NCBI GenBank assembly: GCA_965221455.1
Contig: OZ244890.1
Location: 2,418,001 to 2,482,000, forward strand
Origin: SMWN01 sp965221455
Lineage (GTDB): Bacteria > Pseudomonadota > Gammaproteobacteria > Eutrophobiales > Eutrophobiaceae
Direction of reading: 5' to 3'
DNA: 64,000 nucleotides
Of the stretch, positions 24,772 to 35,150 are shown piece after piece (positions within the stretch are counted from its first letter, which is position 1; the number at the start of each line of letters is the position of its first letter). The position numbers and the translations under genes were made by a program. The notes beneath the pieces were generated by a model. That model was not told the DNA's origin, made no database searches, and saw only the letters and a program-made list of their open reading frames with translations.

Positions 24772-27072
24772 ATGAAAAGAATGCTGGTTAACGCAACTCA
24801 GCCCGAGGAGATGCGTGTAGCGCTTGTTGATGGTCAAAAACTGTATGATCTGGATATTGAATCCAAAGGTCATACCCAAAAGAAATCCAATATATACAAA
24901 GGCCGTGTGGTCCGTATTGAACCTAGTTTAGAAGCTGCTTTTGTCGACTACGGTGGTAATCGCCACGGTTTTTTGCCGCTTAAGGAAATTTCTCGAACAC
25001 TATTCAAAAATTACACTGAGTCCGGTCAACACGGTCGCATCAGTATTAAGGATGCCATCAGTGAAGGACAGGAATTTATTATTCAAATCCAAAAGGAAGA
25101 ACGTGGTAATAAAGGTGCTGCTATCACCACCATGATCAGCCTGGCCGGCCGATATCTGGTGATGATGCCGAATAACCTTCGCTCTGGCGGCATTTCACGT
25201 CAAATTGAGGGCACTGATCGTACTGAAGCTCGTGAAATCATGAGCCAGCTTGTCATCCCTGAAAATACCGCTCTTATCCTAAGGACCGCCGGCATTGGAA
25301 AATCCAGGGAGGAACTGCAGTGGGACACAGACTATCTGACTACCTTGTGGAAAGCCATAGATAAAGCAGCAAGCGAGCACCCTGCCCCTTTCCTGATATA
25401 TCAGGAAAGTGAAGTGATTATTCGCGCTATTCGAGATTACCTGCGAACGGATATCGCGGAAGTATGGATAGATGACAAAGAAGTTTACCAACGAAGCCTG
25501 GATTTTATGCAGCAAGTCATGCCGCAGAATTTACACAAGCTTAAACTCTACGAGGAAGACGTTCCACTTTTCACAAGATATCAGATTGAAAGTCAGATTG
25601 AATCCGCCTTTTTAAGAGAAGTTCGCTTACCTTCCGGTGGTTCATTAGTTGTCGACCATACAGAAGCCATGATCAGTATTGATATCAATTCCGGACGTGC
25701 AACCAAGGGTAACGATATTGAAGATACCGCGTTCAACACGAACCTTGAGGCTGCTGAAGAAATCACCAGGCAACTGAGGGTGCGTGATCTGAGCGGGCTT
25801 ATCGTGATTGACTTCATTGATATGATGGTCAGTAAAAATCAACGCGAGGTCGAAAATCGAATGAGAGATTGCTTACGTATTGATCGTGCAAGAGTTCAAG
25901 TGGGTAAAATATCACGATTCGGTTTGTTAGAAATGTCACGACAACGATTACGCCCCTCCTTAGGTGAATCGCGTCATCTACCTTGCCCTCGCTGCGATGG
26001 TCAAGGAAGCATCCGGGATGTCGAATCCCTTTCTCTGGCGATTCTGAGAATTATTGAGGAAGAAGCCATGAAAGACTCTACGGCCAAAGTTGTTGTTAAC
26101 CTACCTGTTCCATCGGCGACATTTTTGCTAAACGAGAAGCGTCAGCCGATAAGTGAATTACAACAAAGGCTTGATGTTGAAATTGTCGTCGTTCCATCGC
26201 CGTCAATGGAAACGCCTCAATATCAGATACTGAGAGTGCCATTATCAAGAGCCAATGAAACCCAGCATCAACAGGCGAGCTATAGTCTTGTGACCAATAC
26301 AGAGAATAGTATGAAAGATACGGGGCTACGCACGCATAAAACCGTCATTGAACAACTACCCGTCGTTCAACCAATCATTCATCAAAAACCTCTTGTCGCA
26401 AAAAGCAAGCTTGAAAAGAGTACAGGGTTTATTTCAAGACTGATTGATCGATTATTCGGTGCCAGGAAGGAAGATGTCAGGGAGATGAGAAAACCAGGAA
26501 CCAATGACAGGAAAAATAGAAATAATCAGTCCGGTAATCGAAACCGTAACCGTAATCGCAGTCAAAACAGATCAAACTTAACCAATCGTTCAGGTAACCG
26601 CCAACGTGTCAATCCCGACAGCAAAAGGAATCCAGGAACAAAATCAACGGCTACCGCAATCGCGACGACAGATCCCGCGACTATGACAGAGGCGACTTTA
26701 CAAGCTGACTTAAACAATACCGGATCACCTCGGCGAGGCAGAAGGGGTGGTCGTAGGAGATCCAGGACAAACGATAACGCTATAAATACGGACAAAAGCG
26801 AACTCATTGAAAATAATAATGAGATAAAAATAACTACAGACCAAAAACCTGTTCAAGCATCTAAGGCGAGTCAAAACAAGGTAAATAAGAATATTGTTGA
26901 ATCCGTTGACATTACATCCCAACAGGTCAACCAGATTGATAAACAATCGTCACAAAATTCTCAGATAGATATAGCACCCAATACCCGGACTATTGATCCC
27001 CATCCTGAGGGAATCAGTGAATCTCGAAAAAATGAGTCCGGCGACTTGAATGCTGATTCTAAAAATGAGTAA
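24772..27072 (+). CDS. rne: Ribonuclease E
   Basis: A 766-residue endoribonuclease. The catalytic half has an S1 domain (about 36-120), the RNase H-like and DNase I-like parts with Mg ligands Asp304 (SIDINSGRA) and Asp347 (VIDFIDM), and the zinc-link CPRC at 405-408. The C-terminal half is low-complexity with Arg/Asn-rich RNA-binding blocks (NRNRNRNRSQNR, PRRGRRGGRRRSR), as in degradosome scaffolds but shorter than the 1061 residues of E. coli. I chose ATG 24772 because AAAGGA precedes it and MKRMLVNATQPEE is the canonical start. It initiates mRNA decay and rRNA/tRNA processing at the inner membrane. Confidence 0.95.
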   Translation: MKRMLVNATQPEEMRVALVDGQKLYDLDIESKGHTQKKSNIYKGRVVRIEPSLEAAFVDYGGNRHGFLPLKEISRTLFKNYTESGQHGRISIKDAISEGQEFIIQIQKEERGNKGAAITTMISLAGRYLVMMPNNLRSGGISRQIEGTDRTEAREIMSQLVIPENTALILRTAGIGKSREELQWDTDYLTTLWKAIDKAASEHPAPFLIYQESEVIIRAIRDYLRTDIAEVWIDDKEVYQRSLDFMQQVMPQNLHKLKLYEEDVPLFTRYQIESQIESAFLREVRLPSGGSLVVDHTEAMISIDINSGRATKGNDIEDTAFNTNLEAAEEITRQLRVRDLSGLIVIDFIDMMVSKNQREVENRMRDCLRIDRARVQVGKISRFGLLEMSRQRLRPSLGESRHLPCPRCDGQGSIRDVESLSLAILRIIEEEAMKDSTAKVVVNLPVPSATFLLNEKRQPISELQQRLDVEIVVVPSPSMETPQYQILRVPLSRANETQHQQASYSLVTNTENSMKDTGLRTHKTVIEQLPVVQPIIHQKPLVAKSKLEKSTGFISRLIDRLFGARKEDVREMRKPGTNDRKNRNNQSGNRNRNRNRSQNRSNLTNRSGNRQRVNPDSKRNPGTKSTATAIATTDPATMTEATLQADLNNTGSPRRGRRGGRRRSRTNDNAINTDKSELIENNNEIKITTDQKPVQASKASQNKVNKNIVESVDITSQQVNQIDKQSSQNSQIDIAPNTRTIDPHPEGISESRKNESGDLNADSKNE

Positions 27073-27189
27073 TGCTTCGTCAGAGACTTGCAAAATATTT
27101 TGTAATATCCGGGAACAAAGCCAAATTAAGCCCAAGCAAAAGAATACTTCCTGATATTGACGATTCTGAAGAAATTAAGCCCTTATAAA

Positions 27190-27208
27190 CACGATATACA
27201 ATATCGTG
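27190..27208. terminator. Perfect 8-bp hairpin between rne and prfC
   Basis: CACGATAT-ACA-ATATCGTG lies in the 174-bp gap between the converging rne and prfC genes. It has no T-run on either side, so it is at most a weak terminator; an operator or RNA-end-protecting stem is also possible. Confidence 0.4.
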
Positions 27209-27246
27209 CACAAGCCACTGAAACGAAAGCCAGAGATAAATTATTT

Positions 27247-28830
27247 CTAATGGATAGCATGTTCACAAGTTGCCTTGAACTCAATTTCTGGCCAACGTTC
27301 CATTACAAGATTAAGATTCACCATTGACGGAGCGATATAAGTTAATCGACCACCCCCATCAGTTGCCAAGTTGGAAAATGCTTTATTTCTAAATTGTCGC
27401 ATAATTTTCTCATCACTACAGACCGCCCATCTAGCCGCAGTGACAGGGACATTGTCATAGATACATTCGACACCGTATTCGTGTTTTAATCGTGCAGCAA
27501 CCACATCAAATTGCAGTACACCGATCGCACCAACGATTAGATCGTTATTATCCAGCGGTCTGAATACCTGGGTTGCACCTTCTTCACCCAGCTGAATTAA
27601 ACCTTTGACTAACGCTTTGGCTTTAAGTGGGTCTTTGAGCTGTACTCTTCTAAATAATTCCGGCGCAAAAAACGGGATCCCCGTAAAAGATAATTCTTCA
27701 CCTTGAGTAAAGGTATCGCCGATCTGGATCGTACCATGATTATACAATCCAATAATGTCTCCAGCCCATGCTTCCTCAGCCTGATCACGACTGCCTGCCA
27801 TAAACGTTACGGCATTAGAAACCTGAATATCACGATTGATTCTGACATGTCTCATCTTCATGCCTTTCTGATATCGCCCTGAGCATATTCTTAAAAAGGC
27901 GATTCTATCTCTGTGCGCCGGGTCCATATTCGCCTGAATTTTGAAAATAAAACCGCTAAATTGTTCTCCGTTAGCCTTTACCTCTCTTTGAATTGCCGTC
28001 CTTGCCTGTGGTGCCGGTGAATACTTTATCAAGCACTCAAGAAATTCCGCAATACCAAAATTATTAAGCGCAGCACCAAAAAAAACTGGAGTTTGCTTAC
28101 TTTCAAGAAATTCACTGATGTTGAATCTTTCACATGCTCCACGAACCAAAGCCACTTCTTCTTTAAAATCATTCAGTACTTCTGACAAGAATGACTCGCT
28201 TTCACCGGAGTCTAGTCCTGTAATTATCTTCCCGTGCATATTCTCATCCACTTTACTATATATGCGAACATAGTCGTCTTCTAAATGATAAAGTCCTCTT
28301 AAACGTCCACCCATCCCAATTGGCCAGGTGACAGGGGCACATTTAACGTTCAACTCACTTTCAATTTCATCCAGTAACGTAATAGGATCCTTCCCTTCCC
28401 TGTCCAGTTTGTTGATAAAAGTAATAATTGGCGTGTTTCGTAAACGACATACTTCCATTAATTTAAGCGTACGTTCTTCAACACCTTTACTAACATCAAT
28501 GATCAGCAATGCGGAATCAACGGCTGTCAAGGTTCTGTAAGTATCTTCGGAAAAATCGGCATGTCCCGGCGTATCAAGCAAATTTACTATATTGCTATTG
28601 TATTCAAATTGCATTACTGAACTTGTAATGGATATACCTCTTTCTTTTTCCATTTCCATCCAGTCTGAAGTTGCATGTTTTGCCGACTTTCTGGCCTTCA
28701 CAGTCCCCGCCATTTGTATAGCACCACCGAATAATAATATTTGTTCGGTGACTGTGGTCTTACCCGCATCTGGATGAGAGATGATAGCGAAAGTACGGCG
28801 CCTGGAAATCTCGGGATTCAAAGTATCCAT
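27247..28830 (-). CDS. prfC: Peptide chain release factor 3
   Basis: A 527-residue translational GTPase that recycles RF1/RF2. G1 SHPDAGKTTVTE at 19-30, EKERGISITSS, DTPGHADFSEDTYRTL and NKLDREGKDP, then domains II and III with the RF3-specific VGAIGVLQFDVVAARL and YGVECIYDN. Length is normal. It is encoded 9 bp after pdxJ stops. Confidence 0.96.
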   Translation of the reverse strand: MDTLNPEISRRRTFAIISHPDAGKTTVTEQILLFGGAIQMAGTVKARKSAKHATSDWMEMEKERGISITSSVMQFEYNSNIVNLLDTPGHADFSEDTYRTLTAVDSALLIIDVSKGVEERTLKLMEVCRLRNTPIITFINKLDREGKDPITLLDEIESELNVKCAPVTWPIGMGGRLRGLYHLEDDYVRIYSKVDENMHGKIITGLDSGESESFLSEVLNDFKEEVALVRGACERFNISEFLESKQTPVFFGAALNNFGIAEFLECLIKYSPAPQARTAIQREVKANGEQFSGFIFKIQANMDPAHRDRIAFLRICSGRYQKGMKMRHVRINRDIQVSNAVTFMAGSRDQAEEAWAGDIIGLYNHGTIQIGDTFTQGEELSFTGIPFFAPELFRRVQLKDPLKAKALVKGLIQLGEEGATQVFRPLDNNDLIVGAIGVLQFDVVAARLKHEYGVECIYDNVPVTAARWAVCSDEKIMRQFRNKAFSNLATDGGGRLTYIAPSMVNLNLVMERWPEIEFKATCEHAIH

Positions 28831-28839
28831 AATATCCAG

Positions 28840-29562
28840 TCAAGCGCTTACTGATTGCATAATGTTTTTCATTTCCCTTACAGCTTCTCCCAGTCCAATA
28901 AATAACGCTCTGGCGATAATGCCATGACCTATATTTAATTCTTCAACATCAGGAATTTGAGCAATATATTTCACATTCTGATAATTTAGACCATGCCCCG
29001 CATTTACTTTTAGGCCCAGAGATTTAGCCAGTTCTACGCCAGCAATAATCTTTGCCATTTCAATATCAGCCTCTTTTCCGTATGCAACATCAGCAAAACG
29101 TCCCGTATGCAGTTCAATGACTTCAGCACCCACATCCCGAGCAGCCTTAATCTGCACACTATCAGCATTTATAAATAACGACACACGTATTCCGACCGCC
29201 CGCAATCTTTCACAGGCCTCCCTTGTTTTGCTGATCTGGCCGACCACATCCAGCCCACCTTCAGTCGTCAACTCTTCCCTGCTTTCAGGAACAAGGCAAC
29301 AAAATTCAGGCTTTACATCTTCAGCAAGCACCAACATTTTTTCTGTGATGGCCATTTCCAAATTCATCGGTGTCAACATTACTTGACGCAACAAGCTAAT
29401 ATCCCGCTCCTGAATATGTCGACGATCTTCTCGAAGATGAACGGTAATTGAATCTGCACCCGCCTGCTCCGCTATTTGTGCTGCAAGAACCGGATCGGGA
29501 TAACGCATCAATCTTGTCTGCCTCAGTGTGGCGACATGATCAATATTCACACCTAGTAGCAT
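28840..29562 (-). CDS. pdxJ: Pyridoxine 5'-phosphate synthase
   Basis: A 240-residue TIM-barrel enzyme making PNP from 1-deoxyxylulose 5-phosphate and 3-amino-2-oxopropyl phosphate. Motifs LLGVNIDHVATLRQTR at the start, TVHLREDRRHI (catalytic His), TEGGLDVV, IELHTGRFA, LKVNAGHGLNYQN and LNIGHGIIARALF. It belongs to the recO-era-rnc-lepB-lepA cluster as in E. coli. The PLP it provides serves pabC and the class V aminotransferase among others. Confidence 0.96.
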   Translation of the reverse strand: MLLGVNIDHVATLRQTRLMRYPDPVLAAQIAEQAGADSITVHLREDRRHIQERDISLLRQVMLTPMNLEMAITEKMLVLAEDVKPEFCCLVPESREELTTEGGLDVVGQISKTREACERLRAVGIRVSLFINADSVQIKAARDVGAEVIELHTGRFADVAYGKEADIEMAKIIAGVELAKSLGLKVNAGHGLNYQNVKYIAQIPDVEELNIGHGIIARALFIGLGEAVREMKNIMQSVSA

Positions 29563-29681
29563 GTTATTTGCCTATCTTTTATTTACTTTATTTATCCAAT
29601 CCGCTATGGAAACGACGCATCTTAAACGTGTTTATACAAAGGCTTCGGAGTATAAACAATGATTTAGCCGAAAATATTTTA

Positions 29682-30401
29682 TTAAATATTAAAATTATTC
29701 ACATAGGCCTTATACAGGACTCTGCTGACCAGGGGTTTGTCACCAAGATGTCTTTGCAATATGAAGCGCATTAAATACTTTGTCTCTTCCAGATTCTGCT
29801 TATCTTCAAGTTCCTCTCTGTCCAATGCCAGCAAACTTTTACCTGAAATCTCAATATAATTTTTTGTCAGCGGCATATCCTTTAATGGCCCCTTATCTAA
29901 CTGATAATAATAAACTTTATCCACTTCAATCACCTGTCCACCGTCAATCACATGATCCAATACCAATCCATAGCCAAGAGATTGCAATAAACCTTTTTCA
30001 AAAAGTCTCAGGGCCTTATCAACACTCACCGAAATAGAGAGCTTTAATAACATCTCATCATATAAATCAAATAGTTCCGGATGAGATTCATGTTGATGCA
30101 AAAGTCTTGTTAATAATTCGTTAATATAAAATCCGGCGATGACTTGCACATCCGATAACTCGCAAGATTCAATCTCCATTTCAACATCCGTCAATGTCAT
30201 TAGCTCGCTTCTGCCCTGCCATGCCATTAATAAACGTTGGTAAGGTTGGAGCAGTCCCGAGAATTTTGATTTTTCCCGCTTGGCGCCTTTTGCAATCAAA
30301 TGTAATCTGCCATACTTTCTGGAAAAAATATCCAGTATCAAACTGGATTCAAGGTATGGTCGAGAATGAAGAATAAAACAGGGTGTCAATTCCACCTTCA
30401 T
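29682..30401 (-). CDS. recO: DNA repair protein RecO
   Basis: A 239-residue protein beginning MKVELTPCFILHSRPYLESS, matching the RecO N-terminal OB domain (…GRLHLIAKGAKR..K), followed by the helical domain (FYINELLTRLLHQHE) and the LLQSLGYGLVLD motif. It helps load RecA in RecF-pathway repair. I prefer ATG 30401, 10 bp after the era stop, over an upstream ATG that overlaps era, because the family begins M.VEL. The zinc cysteines of some RecO proteins are absent, as common in gammaproteobacteria. Confidence 0.9.
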   Translation of the reverse strand: MKVELTPCFILHSRPYLESSLILDIFSRKYGRLHLIAKGAKREKSKFSGLLQPYQRLLMAWQGRSELMTLTDVEMEIESCELSDVQVIAGFYINELLTRLLHQHESHPELFDLYDEMLLKLSISVSVDKALRLFEKGLLQSLGYGLVLDHVIDGGQVIEVDKVYYYQLDKGPLKDMPLTKNYIEISGKSLLALDREELEDKQNLEETKYLMRFILQRHLGDKPLVSRVLYKAYVNNFNI

Positions 30402-30411
30402 AAAATGGAGC

Positions 30412-31323
30412 TCAGGAATCAACGCCTAATTGTTTTATTACCGCTTCATTGTCTATCCATTTATATTTGACCTTAGTCCAGGTTCTTAGAAAAACTTTGC
30501 TCTCGAACATCCTCTCCATATCCTTACGTGCCTGCTCGCCGATAGCTTTTAGCCCGGCACCTTTCTGTCCGATTACAATCGCTTTTTGACCATTACTTGC
30601 AACCCAAATAATTGCATCAATATGAATTATCTTCTCTTTCTCAACAAATTTATCGATAGTAACGGTCGTCGTGTAGGGAAGTTCAGCACCTAATCTCTTA
30701 ATCAGTTTTTCCCGAATAAACTCTGCTGCGAAATGTCGTTGTGATTTATCTGTCAACTGATTATCCGGGAATTGAAAAATACCTGTCGGCAAAAACAATT
30801 TTATACACTGCTCCAATGGCTTTAAACTGTTTCTGGATAACGCCGACAAAGGGATCATCTCTCTGAAATTCATTTTTTCTGAAAGTTCTTTTAAGTAAGG
30901 CAGGATTAATTCCCTGTCTCTGATTTTATCCATCTTGTTGATCACCAGGATAATTGGAAGCACTTTTTGCCTGATTAAATTCAAGACATATTCGTCAAGC
31001 ACTGTCCATTTCAATGCTTCAACTACATAAATCAAAATATCAACATCTGCGATTGCGGTGTTTGCTTCCTTGTTCATATATCTATTCATGGCGTTCCTTG
31101 GAGAGTACTGTATACCAGGAGTATCAACATAAATAATTTGATGATTATTAACAGTACTTATACCAAGCATGTGACGTCGTGTTGTATGAGGTTTTCTTGA
31201 AGTAATACTTAACTTTTGTCCTATCAAGTTATTCAGTAGTGTCGATTTACCGACATTGGATCGACCAACGAGAGTGACATAGCCACAATAAGTTTGGCTA
31301 TTTTGTGATTTTTTCTTCGACAA
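30412..31323 (-). CDS. era: GTPase Era
   Basis: A 303-residue GTPase for 30S maturation: G1 GRSNVGKSTLL at 20-30, DTPGIQ, INKMDKI, and a C-terminal KH domain (EKIIHIDAIIWVASNGQKAI, GQKGAGLKAIG) that binds the 16S 3' end. The N-terminal extension is short. It follows rnc after 5 bp, the universal arrangement. Confidence 0.96.
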   Translation of the reverse strand: MSKKKSQNSQTYCGYVTLVGRSNVGKSTLLNNLIGQKLSITSRKPHTTRRHMLGISTVNNHQIIYVDTPGIQYSPRNAMNRYMNKEANTAIADVDILIYVVEALKWTVLDEYVLNLIRQKVLPIILVINKMDKIRDRELILPYLKELSEKMNFREMIPLSALSRNSLKPLEQCIKLFLPTGIFQFPDNQLTDKSQRHFAAEFIREKLIKRLGAELPYTTTVTIDKFVEKEKIIHIDAIIWVASNGQKAIVIGQKGAGLKAIGEQARKDMERMFESKVFLRTWTKVKYKWIDNEAVIKQLGVDS

Positions 31324-31328
31324 AATCT

Positions 31329-32021
31329 TTATTGAATTTTCTTCAATCGTTTTTCCATTACACCAAGCGCCTTTTCAGCAGCCAACTGCTCGGCAATACG
31401 TTTACCATGACCTTCAGCCTGAACTGAAATATTCAAGCTTTTTATCGAACATTCAATCGTAAAAAGTCGCTCATGTGCATCGCCGTGTTCTGATAATACC
31501 TGATATACAGGTAACTCCATTCTCTTCGATTGCAATAATTCCTGAAGGCCTGTTTTTGAATCTTTATTTAAATTCTCGAGAGAAACCCTGGACAGCAATT
31601 GATGGTAAAGAGAAATGACGCATTTTCGACAAACTTCCATATCAGAATCAAGATATACGGCGCCAATAACTGCTTCCAAGGTATTCGCAAGGATAGAATC
31701 ACGGCGCCAACCTCCACTTTTCACTTCTCCCAAACCTAACTTAATAGCATCGCCCAAACTTAAATCTCGAGCTAACACAGCTAAAGTCTCCCCTCTAACC
31801 AGGGAAGACCTAATACGGGTAAGTTCGCCTTCTGTAGCATGGGGGAATTTATGGAATATTTCATCGGCAATAATGAATCCAAGTGCGGCATCTCCAAGAT
31901 ACTCAAGCCGTTCATTATGACCACGACCAATACTGCGATGTGTTAGGGCGGTTTTAAGAAGCATTTTATCTTTAAAATCATAGGCTATTGCTTTTTCCAG
32001 CCTGGACGAGCATTCAATCAT
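31329..32021 (-). CDS. rnc: Ribonuclease III
   Basis: A 230-residue dsRNA endonuclease with the signature NERLEYLGDAALGFI (catalytic Glu/Asp at 40-44), the second acidic cluster TLEAVIGAVYLDSD, and a C-terminal dsRBD (TGLQELLQSKRMELPVYQ … GKRIAEQLAAEKAL). It processes rRNA precursors. The start overlaps the upstream DUF4845 gene by 4 bp. Confidence 0.96.
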   Translation of the reverse strand: MIECSSRLEKAIAYDFKDKMLLKTALTHRSIGRGHNERLEYLGDAALGFIIADEIFHKFPHATEGELTRIRSSLVRGETLAVLARDLSLGDAIKLGLGEVKSGGWRRDSILANTLEAVIGAVYLDSDMEVCRKCVISLYHQLLSRVSLENLNKDSKTGLQELLQSKRMELPVYQVLSEHGDAHERLFTIECSIKSLNISVQAEGHGKRIAEQLAAEKALGVMEKRLKKIQ

Positions 32022-32428
32022 TTACCTTCAGTTCCACCAATCTCAACTTTATGATCGAACTCGAGTAAAAATTTTATATCTCTTACATATTCATTTCTAC
32101 CTTCATAGGCAACATGTAGATATTTCTTTCCTGATTTTTTATCTCTAACAATATTTACCAATTTTTTAAGATCTTCATCTTTACTAAAACGAATCGTATT
32201 TGAATTAATTTCTATGTTTTTTTGGAAACTTGTTCGTATTTTTCCTTTGCTTAATTTTTCTATATCCGGCCGACCTGCAGCACTTTCCATTGCCGCAATA
32301 ACTGCAAACTTCTCGGTATATAACGGAAAAATTCTAAGTCCCGTAAGAACAAAAAAAGCAAGAACCCCCAGTAACGCGGACAAACCCAGGAAACCAATTC
32401 CATACTGCTTATTTCTCAAATTCTGCAT
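32018..32428 (-). CDS. DUF4845 membrane-anchored protein
   Basis: A 136-residue protein with one N-terminal transmembrane helix (IGFLGLSALLGVLAFFVLTGLR, about 11-32) and a small basic periplasmic domain. It is the DUF4845 protein regularly found between lepB and rnc in gamma- and betaproteobacteria. The function is unknown; position suggests a link with signal peptidase or envelope processing (inference). Coupled to rnc. Confidence 0.85.
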   Translation of the reverse strand: MQNLRNKQYGIGFLGLSALLGVLAFFVLTGLRIFPLYTEKFAVIAAMESAAGRPDIEKLSKGKIRTSFQKNIEINSNTIRFSKDEDLKKLVNIVRDKKSGKKYLHVAYEGRNEYVRDIKFLLEFDHKVEIGGTEGK

Positions 32429-32447
32429 CGTCCACCCCTTTAATCAT

Positions 32448-33233
32448 TTATTCGCTTATTATCGTACCAATTCTGTTCCACCCAATACCACCATTTTTAC
32501 TATCCCAATTCATCCAAATCATGAATGCCCGACCGACAAGATTTTCATCCGGAACAAACCCCCAGTAGCGACTATCCTTACTATTATCGCGATTATCTCC
32601 CAGAACAAAATAATGTCCCTGAGGAACAACACCTTCAATATTCTGCGAAGGCCTGTACGGCAGGCTCAAAATCTCATGTTCAGCGTCTTCAAGCAAGACC
32701 CTGCTCAATATTGCTCCATCCATAATCTTACCTGATCCCTCAGCCTGATAAGTACCAATTTCTATTCGTTCAACGGGTTCGTCATTGATAGTCAATAGTT
32801 TATCGCGATAACTGTATTTATCACCTGGCAACCCTACAACACGCTTGATAAAAGGAATACTTGGATCCATCGGATAACGAAAAACAGCGATATCTCCACG
32901 ATTCGGCGTCTTATTTTCAATTATTTTAGTATTAAGTACGGGCAGGCGGATGCCGTAATCATATTTATTGACCAGAATAAAATCTCCAATCAACAGCGTT
33001 GGCATCATCGAACCTGAAGGTATCCTGAAAGGTTCTACAATAAATGAGCGTAATATCAGGACAACAAGGAATATTGGAAAAAAAGACCTGGCAAAATCGA
33101 CAATGGCGGGCAGAACCAATTCACCATTATCATCTTTACTATTTTTATCAACAAAAAAAAGTACGCCACATAACCAAACAAGACCACTTATGAATACTAA
33201 AATGACCAATACAGCTGAAAAATCCACATTCAT
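32448..33233 (-). CDS. lepB: Signal peptidase I
   Basis: A 261-residue S26 peptidase with two N-terminal membrane segments (VLVILVFISGLVWLCGVLFF and a segment near 48-62). Catalytic Ser75 in RIPSGSMMPTL and Lys130 in FIKRVVGLPGD; the GDNRDNSKDSRYWGFV box E is complete. It removes signal peptides of exported proteins on the periplasmic side. Its ATG overlaps the lepA stop by 4 bp. Confidence 0.96.
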   Translation of the reverse strand: MNVDFSAVLVILVFISGLVWLCGVLFFVDKNSKDDNGELVLPAIVDFARSFFPIFLVVLILRSFIVEPFRIPSGSMMPTLLIGDFILVNKYDYGIRLPVLNTKIIENKTPNRGDIAVFRYPMDPSIPFIKRVVGLPGDKYSYRDKLLTINDEPVERIEIGTYQAEGSGKIMDGAILSRVLLEDAEHEILSLPYRPSQNIEGVVPQGHYFVLGDNRDNSKDSRYWGFVPDENLVGRAFMIWMNWDSKNGGIGWNRIGTIISE

Positions 33234-35029
33234 TTATCTCTTTTCCCTACGTGTAATATAGCCATGAAAGCATCTTGTGGTATTTCCACTGATCCAAATT
33301 GCTTCATTCTTTTTTTACCTGCCTTTTGTTTCTCCAGTAATTTTCGCTTACGCGAAATGTCGCCACCATAACATTTTGCTGTCACATTTTTACGTAATGC
33401 CTTAACTGAAGTTCTTGACAAAATTTTTGACCCAATGGCGGCCTGAATCGCTACATCGAACATCTGTCTGGGAATAAATTCTTTTATTTTAACTATTAAA
33501 TCATGCCCTCTACTTCGGGACTGTTCCTGATGTATGATAGTAGATAGGGCATCGACGCGATCACCATTAATTAGCACATCCAATTTCACCAACGATGATG
33601 ACTGAAACCTTAGGAAATGATAATCAAAAGACGCATATCCACGGCTCACTGATTTGAGACGATCAAAAAAATCCAGGACAACCTCGCTCATGGGTAATTC
33701 AAATCCCAGTGATATCTGGTTGCCGAGATATTGTAGTTTATTTTGCACGCCCCGTTTCTCAATGCATAATGTAATCACGTTACCTAAATATTCCTGAGGT
33801 ACAAGCATATCAGCATAAATGATGGGCTCACGAATCTCATTCACTTTGTCTGCAGGTGGTAAATTCGCGGGGTTATCAATGAGTATCACTTCCCCACTGG
33901 TAACCTCCACCTGATAAACGACAGTTGGTGCCGTAATGATCATATTCATATCATATTCGCGTTCAAGACGTTCCTGAACAATTTCCATATGTAACATCCC
34001 TAAAAAACCGCAACGAAACCCAAAACCCAGGGCTTGAGATGTTTCAGGCTCGAAGTTAAGTGCCGCATCATTCAATTTTAATTTCGTCAGTGCTTCTCTA
34101 AAGACTTTATAATTGCCTGAATCAGTTGGATACATACCTGCAAATACTCTGGGTTTTATCTCCCGAAATCCTGGCAGCATCTCGGAAGCCGGATTTTCAG
34201 AAAGTGTTAACGTATCACCGACAGGAGCGCCGGCGAGATCTTTAATTCCACATATCACATAACCTACTTCACCTGTATTTAGCATTGACTGCCGGGATCT
34301 CTTCGGTTTAAAAATACCTACTTCATCAACTAAATAATCTCGCTTGCTACTCATGACAGTCATTTTTTTCCCTGCCGAAAGGCGACCATCGACGATCCTG
34401 ATCAAGGAAACAACACCTAAATAATTATCAAACCAGGAATCAATGATTAATGCCCTGAGAGGTGTATTTCCCATCCCTGATGGTGCCGGGATCACTTCTA
34501 TAATTTTCTCAAGTAGTTCAACGATACCCTGCCCTGTCTTCGCACTTACCTGTATTGTCTCTTCAGTATCGATACCAATAATCTCTTCGATCTCGTTTAA
34601 TACACGTTCAGGCTCAGAAGATGGAAGATCAATCTTATTCAGGACAGGCAGTACTTCCAAACCAAGGTCGACTGCGGTTATACAATTTGCAACACTCTGT
34701 GCTTCAACACCTTGCGTCGCATCAACTACCAATAAAGCACCGTCACAAGCAGCCAGAGAACGTGAAACCTCGTAGCTGAAATCCACATGTCCCGGCGTAT
34801 CAATAAGGTTTAACTGATAAGTTTTCCCATTTTTCGCTTTATAATTGAGACTTACGCTCTGAGATTTAATTGTAATCCCCCGCTCACGCTCCAGATCCAT
34901 TGAGTCTAAAACTTGCTCACTCATTTCGCGCTCGGTCAGACCACCGCAATGCTGTATAAACCGATCCGCCAGTGTCGACTTACCGTGATCTATATGTGCA
35001 ATGATTGAGAAATTGCGAATATATTGCAT
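33230..35029 (-). CDS. lepA: Elongation factor 4 (LepA)
   Basis: A 599-residue translational GTPase: AHIDHGKSTLADRF at 10-23, ERERGITIKSQ, DTPGHVDFSYEV, NKIDLP, and the LepA-specific C-terminal domain with EFIPRQMFDVAIQAAIGSKI and a Lys-rich end (AKCYGGDISRKRKLLEKQKA). It acts in ribosome biogenesis or stalled elongation. Length is exactly that of the family. Confidence 0.97.
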   Translation of the reverse strand: MQYIRNFSIIAHIDHGKSTLADRFIQHCGGLTEREMSEQVLDSMDLERERGITIKSQSVSLNYKAKNGKTYQLNLIDTPGHVDFSYEVSRSLAACDGALLVVDATQGVEAQSVANCITAVDLGLEVLPVLNKIDLPSSEPERVLNEIEEIIGIDTEETIQVSAKTGQGIVELLEKIIEVIPAPSGMGNTPLRALIIDSWFDNYLGVVSLIRIVDGRLSAGKKMTVMSSKRDYLVDEVGIFKPKRSRQSMLNTGEVGYVICGIKDLAGAPVGDTLTLSENPASEMLPGFREIKPRVFAGMYPTDSGNYKVFREALTKLKLNDAALNFEPETSQALGFGFRCGFLGMLHMEIVQERLEREYDMNMIITAPTVVYQVEVTSGEVILIDNPANLPPADKVNEIREPIIYADMLVPQEYLGNVITLCIEKRGVQNKLQYLGNQISLGFELPMSEVVLDFFDRLKSVSRGYASFDYHFLRFQSSSLVKLDVLINGDRVDALSTIIHQEQSRSRGHDLIVKIKEFIPRQMFDVAIQAAIGSKILSRTSVKALRKNVTAKCYGGDISRKRKLLEKQKAGKKRMKQFGSVEIPQDAFMAILHVGKRDK

Positions 35030-35150
35030 TCATTTATGCGCTCAATTTGATGACTGGCTATCTTAATTTAGCCTATGAATATTTAAAGGCAGGCGATTCT
35101 AGCTTATACAGAGACCCAGATACAGTATCAGTGATATTGTAATGTTGAGA